A stretch of 64,000 bases of DNA, from the NCBI RefSeq assembly GCF_042453785.1, contig NC_091674.1, forward strand, positions 25,126,001 to 25,190,000, in the 5' to 3' direction. This DNA is from Malus domestica. Taxonomy: Eukaryota > Streptophyta > Magnoliopsida > Rosales > Rosaceae. The notes beneath the pieces were generated by a model. It did no database searches and was not told the DNA's origin. It saw only the letters and a program-made list of their open reading frames with translations. The stretch's first letter is position 1. Each line of letters starts with the position of its first letter. Below are positions 23,633 to 36,100 of this stretch, piece after piece. The position numbers were made by a program, and so were the translations under genes.

Positions 23633-26600
23633 TCACAGAAAGGAATCTGATAATGACGGATGGTCAAATCTACAGGTTGGCCCAGAACTGCAAACGCCTA
23701 AGCGGCTGTACTCTGTGCAAATCTTCTGACCCTGGATTGGAAACAAATTTAGGATGAAAGTTTATGCAATTGATGGCATGCAATAACGAAGCACAATAAC
23801 TGATCAAACCGAGTATTTCATATAGGAGAGGCAAGAGAGGAACTGTTAGTCAAGAATCCTTCTATGTTGAAAGAGACATCCATAACTTTCATTACAAATT
23901 ATTTTTCGCTAGGTCAAATGAGTCTCAGTAATATACATTTTCTTGGTACATTGCTAATTATCCAAGGTACACTAAAATTTGCAAAAAGACTTCAATTCCA
24001 ATATTATTCCATCACTTAATCAAAAAAAAAATGTTTGAATAACAAGTGGTGGTTAGTTATTAATGCTGTCAAGGGTGAAAAAATATGCACATTGGCAAAC
24101 GTTGAACTCATTGGCCCAAGAGAGAATAACTTAGAACTTAAAAACCTACCTACTTTCTGTGCTACTTGTATCACAAAGTGAAAAACCTTTTTGAGATCAT
24201 AATCCATAGTTACGAATTCTGTATAAAAAGAACAGTTCGAAGAAGAGTGAACTTACTGGTCTTAAAGGGAGGCCCCTGTCACTGAGTGCACATGAGGGGG
24301 TCGCTGCAGTCTGATTTTTTGGATGGTGATATTGGCAATTAGATTTATTAACACAATCCCCTGTTTGAGCGAAATAGAAGCAAACAGGTTGCCCAGGTCG
24401 TTCTGGTAATTCTTCAGCTTGTGTCTGCTGTGCATATTGTCCGTAGTAGTTGGTTTCAGTCACTGAGTTGTTCGTAACATATGGTGGAGGTGGAGGTGCA
24501 GGCATGTTTCTATGAACATATGGTGGAGGTGGAGGTGCAGGCATGTTTCTATGAACATATGGTAGAAGTGGAGGTGGAGTTGGAGGTGCAGGCATGCTTG
24601 GTAGATATGCTGGAGCCTAAACATGTTTTGGCCAATACAAAATTAGAGAGAAAAGCATGTTTTCGAAAATGCAAACGAGAACAGCAGTAATTCCATAAAT
24701 TCTACAAAAAAAAGGGGCTATTCTTACTTATACCCACAAACTAATACGGAACCCAAATAAGAAGTCTAGATGTACCGATGTGAAAATGTAAGCATATTAC
24801 CACAACTGATGTAGACAACAATTTGTTATCAATATTCAAATTTCAAGAATTTAACTTCTTTACAAATAATATTAGAATATCACAATAAGTCCTTAATGTA
24901 GGACCATATTATTATTTTTATGAGCCGAACATGAATAAAAAGGGCATGAGAAATAAAAAAAAAAAAAAAAAAAAAAGAGGTCAAAACACAAAAAGATCCG
25001 ACTATTATCCCAAAAGAGACCGTAATTCACATATCAAAAAGTGATGAGAGTTATTTAAATTTTAAACCCAAGACTATAATAAGGGAGTGATGGCTAAAGT
25101 ACCTGATAACCATTCCATTCTGTAGTTTCAGAATTAATCCCTTGAGAATTTGGCAGACCTTGTAATGATGCAGGCCTACCATTACCATACGCGGATTGCG
25201 GGCGAGATTCTCCGGCAGCTGTAGGATCAGGGTGGTTAAACTTGCAGTTTGTTCCGTACTTGCAGGTCCCAGTTCGCATATAGTAGGAACAATCTTTCTC
25301 CCCCTACATTAAAACAATTATTCAGCGAACATATGGACACATTAAATTGGTCCAACAGAATAAGAAAATAAGCAAAGATAAAATCTTAAATCTTAAACAT
25401 CATGAATAGATAGATATTCATTCCTCAAATTTTTACAGATCAAATCTAGAGCTTATACCGGACGAATTGGCAGGCCCAAAAAATTAAGTTCCAGAGCTGG
25501 AGCTACAGAAGGTACCCCTATACGTCGTCCTGGGCTGATGTAATACTGCAACAAGCTTAAGTGTTATATTAAGATCGTGAAACTGTTACTAGGCCACCAC
25601 GTAGCACAGATTTGAATACGAGGGTACAAAGGGAAAGAAATGTCTTTGACATTTAAAAACATAATTGTAATCCTGTATAAAAAGGAAAATGTATTCGTAA
25701 TGTCACAGCATACATTCACCTCTCCATAAATTCGAGATTTGGGAGCAGCCTCTCCATAAATGGGGTAAGGCTAGCCGACATTCACCTCTCCCAGACCCTG
25801 GGTAAAGCGGGAGCCTTGTGCACTGGGTACGACCAATGTCACAGCATACAATTGTGAAAACACATCGACTATAAGTTGATCACGTTCAAGACCCTCATCA
25901 TTCTATAGTTAGCTACAAGATGAAAAAGGTTTAAGCTTGTATATTCACTAGGGCATTCTAACCTACTAGCTTTCAGATAACCATATCGAAAAACCCCATC
26001 GTCAAAACACAACATAGTACTTGAAATCAAATATGCGAAGTAAAACAAAACTTAATGATGTAAAACATGAAAACCAAGCAATTGCAGTAAAAACCAGAAC
26101 TTCGGATAGATAATAACCTTGCTTTCGGTCTGGTCTTGCTTCTCTTCCAACTCTTCCCTCTGCTTTGCCTTGTCCTTAGACACCTTCAAATCAATATGAT
26201 AAAGTTCAAAACACCAAGAAACACAAAGTGAGCACCAACGACACAATTATTTCCTGCATTCATACAAGGCCAGATGCATTAATGTCTCAAATACTAAATG
26301 CAGGCCCAAAGTCCCGATTTGTTTCAGATACATTTCACCACAACGATGCACGTGAAAGAAAAACATCATCTTTAACAAATAAATGCGGAACAAGAGAGAT
26401 ATACCTGCTTGTTTTTCCCTATCCGAGGGTGATTATACTTGCAATTCGATCCGAACTTACAAATGCCAGTCCTCAGATAGTTCCAACAGTCTCCAAGCCT
26501 CAATGGGTACTGATCCCTTCTGCTACTCTCCTCAACAACCTCCTCCCCCACCTCACCACCATTCTCATTCCCTCCTCCGCTGCCGCTGCTGCTACTGCTT

Positions 26601-27226
26601 TCGCTCTTTTCCCTCTCTCTCTCCTTCTCATTTTCCTTTTCCTTTTCAGTCTCTCTCTCCTTCTCCTCTTCTTCTTTTTCCTCATTTTCCTTCAAACTCA
26701 ATTTTCGAATCCCATCAACGATGGAAGGATCGAAGTTCCGATCCTCATCGAGGAAGGCGGGGTCGAATTGCTGAATCTCATCGAGCACGGCGGGGCCGAG
26801 TGTCCCAATCCAATCAAGGATTTCAACAACGGACGGCTCAGGAGACGGAACGGACGGGGGATTTTGAGGAACGTCTACGCTTTCAGAAATTTCCCAAGGG
26901 AAAGCAGGGTCCAAGTTCCGAATCTCATCAACGATGGAAGGATCGAAGTTGCGAATCTCAACGGCGGGGTCGAATTGCTGAATCTCATGGAGGAGGGCAG
27001 GGTCGCGATTCCTAATCCTATTGAGCACGGCGGGGTCGAGTCTCCGAATCCAATCAAGGATTTCACGCTCGAGATCGGACGGCGCAGGTGACGGAACAGA
27101 CGTCGGATTTAGGGGAACTTCGGCGCCTTCAGAAAATTTCGATTTTTGTCCGGATCTGAAGTACTTATAAATTACGACCAGCACTGACAGTGACACCGGT
27201 AGGAGGACACGCGCCGCTGTGAACAT
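23633..27226 (-). CDS. CCCH zinc-finger gene C (four fingers, new N-terminus)
   Basis: Six exons: 27226-26405, 26183-26118, 25545-25459, 25303-25103, 24616-24257, 23731-23633. They give 544 residues. Exon 1 starts [20 protein letters not shown], a membrane-anchor-like helix, followed by DP repeats ([20 protein letters not shown] and more) and a Glu/Lys-rich run. Fingers 1, 3, 4 and 5 are intact ([10 protein letters not shown].., [10 protein letters not shown].., [10 protein letters not shown].., [10 protein letters not shown]..). Finger 2 is lost, as in A, and its first Cys (exon 2 end) is Ser. The penultimate exon has an extra proline-rich triplication of PAPPPPPYV units. Downstream of the stop, homology with A ends after about a dozen bases at insertion sequence. 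A retrotransposon starts 46 bp upstream of the ATG, so its promoter is displaced by 4.6 kb. The frame is open; expression is uncertain. Confidence 0.8.
25715..25834. mobile_element. SINE-like insertion in an intron of gene C
   Basis: A 120-bp insert lies between two copies of the 16-bp target duplication AATGTCACAGCATACA (25699-25714 and 25835-25850). The paralogous intron of gene A has a single copy of the target and no insert. The words GGGTAAGGCTAGCC and GCGGGAGCCTTGTGCACTGG resemble the 3' body of Au-type plant SINEs. It lacks the polymerase III promoter end, so it is a 5'-truncated copy. Confidence 0.78.
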
Positions 27227-27271
27227 AGTTTTTGTGCTGATGGCGGCGGCGGATGCGGCGGCGACGGTAGC

Positions 27272-27497
27272 TGATAGGACTCCAGTTCACAGAGGAAGAA
27301 ATAAAAGGAAGACAGCTAAGTTAAATAGAAAAGTTAAGGCATATTCATTAGGAGATACAATTGGGGGTGCTTATATATAACCCATTAGCCAACACAAACA
27401 AAAGGCTCAAGCGCTAGTCATCCTCTAATAACTACTCTCACTACGATGCAGGATAGTAATAAAAGGTAAAGAAGGTGGACCCGATAAGGTTCTAACA
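27272..27497 (-). repeat. 3' LTR of the chromovirus (226 bp)
   Basis: On the plus strand it runs from TGATAGGACTCC to GGTTCTAACA; on the element's own strand it starts TGTTAGAACC and ends CCTATCA. It lacks about 10 bases present in the other LTR near the word ATTCATT. Confidence 0.93.
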
Positions 27498-27510
27498 TGG
27501 CTCTCCCCCC

Positions 27511-30500
27511 TTAACAAGCCTGTCCGCAAGCGTTAAACCCAGGAAAACGAGTTAAGATAGAGTCGGCATCCTCCCATGTAGCATCATGCTCCGGAAGACC
27601 TTCCCATTTAATGAGCCAACGGGTGATTGCTCGATTGTCTTGCTTGAACATGCCACGCTGAAGTATCTTTTCTGGGGTCCAGATGAAGGCACCAGTCGAG
27701 GAAACTGGGGGAAGAGTTGGTGATGCAACTGTATAAGCACCCACATTGGGTTTAAGTAAGGAGACATGGAAGGTAGGATGAATGCGAGAGTGAGGAGGCA
27801 GGTCCAGAGTATATGCCACTTGACCCACGCGAGCAAGCACCTTGAACGGTCCATAGTAGCGAGGAGCCAATTTAGGGCAATGCGTCTTAGACACTGATGT
27901 CTGGCAATAGGGTTGAAGCTTGAGAAAGACCCAATCCCTAACTGAAAAGGTTCGCTCCGAACGATGTTTATTAGCCTGCTGGCGCATCCGATGTTGAGCG
28001 AGGTGCAGGTTCTCCCGCAATTGCCTGAGCAGGGCATCGCGATCTCGAAGGGTGACATCAACCAGATGAACCAGAGAAGAGCCAGGAAGATAGGAGGACA
28101 CCGTTGGTGGTGGGTAGCCATAGACTGCCTGAAAAGGGGTCATTTGAATGGCAGCTTGATAGGTAGTATTATACCACCACTCGGCCCAAGGAAGCCACTG
28201 TATCCAATCATTGGGTTTATCCCTTACAAAACTGCGCAGATATTGTTCAAGGGTGCGATTGAGCACTTCGGTTTGGCCATCGGATTGTGGATGATACGCC
28301 AAGCTCTTGCAAAGAGTGGTGTGCTGCTGTTTAAAGAAGGCAGTCCAAAAAGCACTAATAAAGACTGGATCCCGATCACTCACTATGAAAGCCGGCATGC
28401 CATGAAGGCGAAAGACTTCGTGAATAAAGATATCAGCGATTTTGGCTGCCGAGTATGGGTGTTTGACCAAAATGACGATCCACTACCACGAAAATAACGT
28501 TGCGCCCATGGACCGAAGGAAGGCCTTCAATGAAATCCATGGCAATGTCGTGCCATACGTTGGTGGGAATGGACAGAGGTTGCAAGGGGCCTGGTGGTTT
28601 AATCGTCTCATACGTTGTACGCTGGCAGGTGTCACAGGCAGCCACAAACTTTTTAACATCTTTTTTTAGCCCCGGCCAATTGAAATTGAGTGTTAACCTC
28701 TTGTAAGTGCGTAGAAAGCCCGAGTGTCCCGCAGATGGTGAAGAATGAAACTTAGCAAGAGGCGTGCTCGCCAAGGGGAAGAGGCAGCAACAAAGAAAAC
28801 CCCTTCTTATAGTATAAGAGATCGACGTGGAGTTTAAATAAAGCATGACGCTTTAGGTCCTGTTGCAAGGCCGCCAACAGTGAAGAGGCCTGAGGATCAG
28901 TGGCATAGTCTGCTTGTATCGCAGCGATACAATCAAAAAGAGGTTGAGATAGTCCCATTAACCCAAGAACCTCAGGACGTCGGGAAAGAGCATCAGCAGC
29001 GGCGTTCGAAGTGCCCGGCCGATATTCCAGCGTATAGTTATAACCAAGTAACTTCAACAACCACCTTTGTTGAGTTGGAGTAGTGATGCGTTAATCAAGG
29101 AAATATTTCAAAGTCTGGTGGTCAGTAAGGATCCGGAACTGATGGCCTATCAAATAAGAACGCCATTTTTGGACTGCAAAGACCACCGCCAACATCTCCT
29201 TATCATACACCGAAAGAGCCTGGTGTTTTGGAGCTAAAGGTTTGTTAAGGAACTCAATGGGATGACCCTCATGTGATAAGACAGCGCTAATACCACTATC
29301 AAAGGCATCGCACTCAACCGTAAATGGTTTGGTGAAGTCTAGAAGAGCGAGGACCGGTGTGGAGGACAATGCATGTTTGAGGGCCGAGAAAGCCTGAGCA
29401 GCGTTGGTGGACCATTGGAAACTGTCAGTGCGTAATAAGTCCGTAAGTGGTCGTGCTATTATGCCAAAATGATGGACAAATTTGCGATAGTAGCCTGCGA
29501 GACCCAAAAACCCACGAAGGGCCCGAACAGTGGTTGGTGTCGACCAATCTGAAATCGCAGAAATTTTAGAGGAATCCATGGCTACCCCTGTGACGGATAT
29601 AATGTGTCCCAAATACGCAATTGAAAGCTGGCCAAACAGACACTTCGAATGCTTCAATTTCAATTGATGAGTGCGTAAGAGCTCAAACACCGTAGCTAAA
29701 TGTGAGACATGTTGTTCCACAGAGGCACTGAAAACCAATATATCATTAAAGAAAACTATCACTGACTTATGCAGCAAGGGCTTCAGAATGGAATTCATTA
29801 ATGCTTGGAAGGTGGCTGGAGCATTGGTCAGGCCGAATGGCATGACCGTGAACTCATAGTGCCCCTCATGTGTTCGGAAAGCGGTTTTAGGAATGTCCGG
29901 TTCATGCATCCGTATCTGGTGATACCCCGAACGCAAGTCGAGCTTCGAAAATATAACAGCACCCCGTAACTCGGCCAATAATTCGTCAATAATAGGGACT
30001 GGAAAACGGTCTTTGATAGTGACAGAATTCAAAACCCGATAGTCCACACAAAACCTCCATGTATTATCCTCTTTGGCCACTAAGAGCGCCGGTGAAGAAA
30101 ATGGGTTGTGACTGGGCTTGATAATACCCGTAGCTAACATTTTCTCCACATACTGTTCAAGTTCAGCTTTTTGAGCATGTCCATAACGATAGGGTCGCAC
30201 ATTCAAGGGGCCAGTTCCCGGAAGCAGAGAAATCCGGTGATCAATGAGCCGGTGAGGGGGTAGGGTAGTGGAGGCTTAAAAATGTCAGAATACTGGAGGA
30301 GTAAGGCTTGGAGGATGTCGGGTAGTGGTGCTGGATGATATAACTCTGTTGGTAAATTGGAAATCTGCGCCACAATATGGAGAGGGTTCATAAGGGAAGG
30401 ATCCAAGGAAGACAATGAAGGTATGGCCCCGGCTAAATGGGCTGAAGAACCTACTAGACGATAATTGGTGCCCTGCACAGTGAACTCTATGACTTTCAGA

Positions 30501-30838
30501 AGGAAGTTCCAGCCAATAAGGCCCAATGTTTCCAACCAATCCACTCCAAGAACCATGTCACACCCGACTACTGCCAGAAGGTGGAAGTCAGCACGGAAGT
30601 CATACCTCCGAAGGTGAACAGAGACATTGCGAGCCATACCCTTTGTGCGAAAGTAGCGGCCCGTGGCCACCATCACGGCCTCACTGGAAGTTGAATCAAT
30701 TGGAAGACCTAAACGGGCAGCGACCTGAAGATTAAGAAAACTCTGGTCAACCCCAAAGTCGATGAACACTTGAATCCGAGTATGGTGGAGGACGTCTTCC
30801 AAATGCATAGCTCGTCCCCGGGAACGCTTTGTAGCCAA
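27511..30838 (-). pseudogene. Chromovirus pol remnant
   Basis: Protease (around 30700-30838): the active site reads IDFGVDQSF, where the family has D-S/T-G. Reverse transcriptase (about 29400-30206): the catalytic box reads VFFNDILVFS, so the first Asp of the usual x-x-D-D pair is Asn. RNase H follows and ends in an in-frame stop at 29091-29093; the frame resumes at 29060. Integrase has its HHCC end near 28600-28780 and a core from 28470, with a small deletion and frameshift after VVVDR. A further frameshift near 30255 separates protease from reverse transcriptase. The C-terminus is a chromodomain (WLIKWEGLPEHDATWED) followed by a stop at 27511. The product cannot be functional. Confidence 0.9.
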
Positions 30839-31649
30839 GATGGCATTGAGAGCAATGGGTGGCGCCGGTTAGTCCTCTATGGAAGGGTCAGGTGGGTTGG
30901 AGGTCTTGGGTTCCGACTGGAAGTCAGAGAAATCCTCATCCGCCAAAAGCATGAGGATGTGGGATTGCCGACAACGATGACCCGGCCGATACTGCTCATC
31001 ACAATTAAAACAGAGCCCATGTTCCCTCCGTGCGCGCATTTCGGCTTAGGCGAGGCGTAATATGGGCTTAGGGGGAGGAGTCGGTGTGGCGGCCGGTAAG
31101 GAACGGGAAGCAGGACTGGACATGAAGGGCGCAGCGGTGGAATGAAGGAAAGGTTTAGAGGGGGTGGAGGAGGACCGAGGAAAATGGTGTATGGTCGTAG
31201 GACAGAATGGAAGGACCGGCTACAAACGGGGTAGTGCGTGAGGGAGAAGGGGAAGTGCTCCAAGTGGGTAGGGGAAGGGTGGTGTGGGCAGTGGAAAAGG
31301 GCCCGCATCTGAGCGAAACCGGAATGGAACCAATCGGAATCTAGGGACTGGGTTGGGTTGTGGGTGGGTGTTTTAGAGATCGAATCTCCTCGATGAGGGT
31401 CTACTGAAATTTACTTTGTTGAGTCTGGTGAACATTTAGGCTGGCGAGAGACTGTTGCAGATCCGTCATATGATGCTGAAAATTATCTTGAAGGAGGTTT
31501 ATCAGCGTCACTGCCTCTTGGAATCCATGTAGTTGGGTAAGGATTTGCTGCTGCTGAAAGTCCAGGTCAAGCTCCGCCTCGGAAACCTCGGCCACCATCA
31601 CAGAGGCCTTGCTCTTGCCCATGGACGCCCAACTAGGCTCTGATACCAA
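30839..31649 (-). pseudogene. Chromovirus gag remnant
   Basis: A short N-terminal piece of about 80 residues (31649-31401) with coiled-coil-like Gln/Leu composition is followed by a low-complexity Pro-rich region. Near 31000, in another frame, lies a zinc-knuckle-like FNCDEQYRPGHRC. A full gag would be several hundred residues; most of the capsid region is missing. The element therefore depends on others for both gag and pol. Confidence 0.7.
31637..31648 (-). other. Chromovirus primer-binding site
   Basis: Minus-strand TGGTATCAGAGC lies two bases inside the 5' LTR and is complementary to the 3' end of initiator methionine tRNA. Confidence 0.9.
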
Positions 31650-31650
31650 T

Positions 31651-31883
31651 TGATAGGACTCCAGTTCACAGAGGAAGAAATAAAAGGAAGATAGCTAAGT
31701 TAGGTAGAAAAGTTAAAGCATATTCATTTCATAATCCGATGAGATACAATTGGGGGTGCTTATAACCCATTAGCCAACACAAACAAAAGGCTCAAGTGCT
31801 GAGTCATCCTCTAATAACTACTCTCACTACAATAAAGGATAGTAATAAAAGGTAAAGAAGGTGGACCCGATAAGGTTCTAACA
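31651..31883 (-). repeat. 5' LTR of the chromovirus (233 bp)
   Basis: It has the same termini as 27272-27497 and is followed directly by the GTAGC duplication and the resumed leader and promoter sequence of gene C (TGAAACTGGGTTGCTAGG). Confidence 0.93.
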
Positions 31884-33162
31884 GTAGCTGAAACTGGGTT
31901 GCTAGGTTTTGTTGTGAACTTGCAACTAGCAACTACGTTTATGGATGAAACAAATTCTCTCATATCTACTTTGTCTAGAAGCTGCTTTAGGAAAAGTGAT
32001 TCTGTATTAATTAATAAAACACTCGTTAACCAAAATCATGTGAAATTATCAATTTAATCCTTTAATTAAAACATAACATAAATAAGAAATATAAGACATA
32101 AATGTAATTTCATATTACTAAATTTTACTGTTTTTTTTTTTCAAAGCCTCACCTACATATACTCCCACATTCTCTATCACTCTCTTCCACTCTCCTTCTA
32201 TTTGAAAAACCCCAAAAAAAAAAAAAAAAAATAATTTCTCACACACTTTGTGTGTGCCCATATGCTAGTCTCATAATAACAGAATGACTTACATGGATCG
32301 AATACACTTCCGAGCAGTCGCTGGTTTAGAAAATATTGCTACAATGTGACAATACTTAAAACAATAATGCGTTGACATATAAGATCTATGTGTGGGCTAA
32401 GTCCTTCATAATAATACTCAGAATTTTGATTCCTTCTTATTCATCTCTTGATTAATTTGATCAATCATTCCAATTCCTTCTTATTCATCTCCTGATTAAT
32501 TTGATCAATCATTCCAATTTCGAATTAGTAACCGCGTCGTAAAAATATTTTTAACTCTCAAACAAAATTTCCCAGTTATTTCAGGCTGAGTCAACTCTCT
32601 TTACTCTCCATTTTGGTTGTCCTAGGGTTTTTTTTTTTTTTTTTTTTGGGTCAAAGGTTGTCCTAGGTTCACTCGTATGACCTAGGTTTGCTAGTCCTAG
32701 GTTCTCCATCACCTTCACAGCTCCACTCAGATGCCATGACCTACAAACATGCTATTTTGTAATATGGGTTTGTCTTTTAGCTTGGTGTTGTATATGCAAA
32801 TATAACCAGTGTTACATGCAAGATAAACAATGCACGTAACGTCGCCCCAAGTCCGATACATAACAGAAGATCCCGGCACATGTTTTATCGATCGAGATCA
32901 ACAACCGAACCATTTGCGATACTCGGGATAGGCAGCGACAACGAAATTGAAAGGATATTCTCGACTAAAGTACTTTCCGGTTATATGACATGGATGAGAA
33001 ATAATTTACAGGTTCCATTTCCCTTAAAATCTCACAACTATAATGTTTGTGTCGTCCGGTGAAGAGGTTTGATACATTTTTAAGATTGAATTACCAAAAG
33101 TGAGATTACACATGTTTGAGTGATGCAAATCCTGTGCTCTAGGCAAGCATTTCATGCATAAC
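31884..33162. other. Displaced promoter of gene C and 3' flank of gene D
   Basis: Bases 31889-31970 continue the leader and promoter of gene C beyond the retrotransposon. From 32287 the sequence matches the flank at 19915-20630. A poly-T run near 32631-32647 and an A-run near 32213-32230 are simple repeats. No gene is seen. Confidence 0.6.
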
Positions 33163-36100
33163 TTACTGCACGGGCTGCGGCTGACCTGTAACATCAGTTC
33201 TGTTTCTGCTCCCAGCCATTCCTGCCCCGTTAGTAGTTGCCGAATCGCTGAAAGGAAGTTGATGATCAGGACCAGATGACGGGTGGTCAAATTTACAAGC
33301 TGGCCCAAATTTGCAAATGCCATAGTGACTGTAATGTGTGCAAATGTTCTGATCCTGGATTTTGAAACAAATTTTGTGTAATCAATGGCGTGCAATCATG
33401 TAATATGCGATCAAACTGAGGCTCTTAGAACAGAGGGAAGAGAACAATTAGTTAATAATATTTATGATTCGGGAACAATTGTCCTCGCATAGTATTTCAT
33501 TTGTTTTACCTTCTGTACCACAAAGTGAAAACCTTTCTAGGATCATATTTCGAAATTATGAACTCGTTATAAAAGGCATGGTCAGAGTAGGGTGAACTTA
33601 CCGGTCTCAAAGGCAGGCCCTCGTCACTGAGTGCGATTGGGGGGCCTACTGCGGTGAGTTTTTGGATGGTGATATTTGCACTTAGATTTAAACTTGCAAA
33701 CACCCTTTCTTAAGAAATAACTGCATAAGGGTTGGCCAGGTCGTTCTGGGAACTCTTCAACTTGATTCTGGTGTGGATGTTGCCTGTAGACGTTGGTTTC
33801 AGCCACTGAGTTGTTCATCATGTATGGCGGACGCGCAGGCATGCTTCTTTCGGGTGCATATGCGGAAGCCTAAAAGTTCACAACGAAACACAATAGGGAT
33901 GCCAATTAACAATAGAGACCTCACAAACTGATAAGGATGCCAATTGACGAGTTGTGAATGCAGAGATATGAACTAAAAAAATTACTATAACTGTTGCAGA
34001 CAGCAATTTATCAAACTATTGGGAACTTTAAGTCCTGGTTATATATAAAAATTCATAGCAAATGTGGTCGAGCAAATTATTAATTTATGAGCCAGAAATG
34101 AATAAAAAGAGAATGGCTGAAAAGTATAAGAAAGTTAAACATACAAAATGATCGTGATCTCTTATCCCTGATAAAGTATTAACTGGTATATCAAAGTGAT
34201 CACAGTTATTCAAACCCGAGACTCTGAGATGGGAAAGTTAAATAAAAGAACCTGATAACCATTCCATTCTGAATTTTGAGAAGAAACTACTTGAGGTGGT
34301 GGAATCATCAGTGTCGAGTAAACCGGATCCTCATTCAATGGCCTTGGTGCAGACCATGGTGCCACTGTTGATTGTGATGCACCTTGTAAAGATGCAGGAC
34401 CACCATTACCATATCCAGATGGGGGATCAGATCCTCCTGTAGCTGTCGGATCAGGGTGGTTAAACCTGCAGTTCGATGCATACTTGCAGGAGCCATTTTG
34501 CATATAGTACGGACATTCCCTTTTACCCTGCAACAATTAAAAATAAATATTCGCAGTAACTGACAGAAACATAATAAATAGGTCCAACAAACCAAGAAAA
34601 TAAGCAAAGATAAAATCTTAAAAATCGTGAATAGATATTCATTTCTCAAAACTTAGCAAGTTAGATATAAAGTGTATACCGGTCGAATTGGCAGGCCCAG
34701 AAAGTTAAGCTCAAGCTTCCCTTTGCTGTGGCTGTATCTGCAATTTTCCCCATGCTTACATCCACCCGACCTCAAGTAATACTGCAACAAGCTCAAGTGT
34801 TATCTCATCATGAAACTGTTACTAGTCTGCCGTACACATTGCAGATATTTGGATACAAGGCACAAAGAGAAGAATTGTTACTGACATCTGAAAGCATAAC
34901 TGGAATTACTGTATAAAAGGAATACGAGAATGTCATGAAAAAAACATACAGTTTCATGAAAACCCATCCGGTGGAGATTGTCTAACTACTTACCAACTTG
35001 CTATAATTTAATCAAACAGATGAAATGCCTCCCCATACAACATAAACAAATAAAGTTCAAAATCTCAGGATTATGCACTAGCCACAAGATAAAAGTTTTT
35101 AGCTTTTTGTTTCGGTTATGCATGCCAACCTAATTTTCAGATAAGCGGACTCAGAAAACCCCACCATCATAACAATGACCGCTAGGATACCAAATACATA
35201 AACTAAAACAAAATATAACGATTTGTGAGACGTTGATCAAATAACTGCACTAAAAACCAGAACTTCAATTATAAAATTTCTGTGAATCACAACAATAATA
35301 ACCTTGCATTCCGTCTGGCTTGGATTCTCTGCCGACTCGTCCATATCCTTGACGCCTTCCTTAGGCACCTTCAATATGAACAAGTCAAAACACCAACAAA
35401 AATGAAAGATGAGGCCACGAAAACACGAAAAGTCTCAATCTTTCTACCATAAACATACATATGCAGATGCTAAGAGCAACTCCAGCCCCCAACACTCTAA
35501 GCTGGGCAACAGCCCATTTTTTCCCCTCCCTCCCCAAAAACCCCAGTCCACCCCAAACAATCCGCTGGGCTCCGGGGGAGGCCAGCAAGCTGCCCAGCAG
35601 AAAATCGGCTGACTCAATACCCGACCTACTTGACGCCATGCTCACGTCATCTATTTTTTATTTTCTCCCGACGGATTTCTCCCTCCCCTGCGACGACCAT
35701 CGGGAAACTGGAGAAGGTTTGGCGAACCCAGCCTTCGACAATCGAGAACCCAGCATCCACATCGTGCTGCTCGCCTCCACATCCCCAAATCCCAGCCTTC
35801 GAGGGGAAAATTGTGGAAACTCCAGGAACAATGAAGAAGAAGAAGAAGAAATGGATCGGAGGACTGCTCCTTGGGAGGGATCGGGAAAAGGTGGGAGACT
35901 GGGAGAGTTTCCAGGAAGAACGACGAAGAAGAAAGAAGAAATAGGAAAATATAAAATAAAATTAACAATAACATATTTTTATTTTTATTAATTTTTAATT
36001 ATCAATTACCCGAACAATTATGTTATGACGTAGAAATATATTCGATTAATTACTATTTATTACAATCAATTATTCTTCTTGAATAGATTAAATTGACTAT

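Larger units (their letters stand above)
27272..31883 (-). mobile_element. Ty3/gypsy chromovirus, damaged, 4.6 kb
   Basis: A complete insertion on the minus strand has LTRs at both ends and a 5-bp duplication GTAGC (27267-27271 and 31884-31888). The primer site TGGTATCAGAGC (31637-31648) matches initiator Met tRNA. A purine tract adjoins the other LTR near 27498-27512. Domain order is gag, protease, reverse transcriptase, RNase H, integrase, chromodomain, as in chromoviruses; the short LTRs and size suggest the Reina group. By eye the two LTRs differ at about 8 substitutions plus three indels over some 220 bp, so the insertion is fairly recent but not new. It separates gene C from its promoter. 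Confidence 0.93.

Noticed and set aside
26228-27091. A 287-codon plus-strand frame opposite exon 1 of gene C, with similar frames opposite A (18557-18991), D (36366-37064) and E (40533-40955).
   Set aside because: They mirror the repetitive Asp-Pro and Glu/Lys coding of the minus strand. They lack introns or domains, and their content is only the reverse of low-complexity codons.
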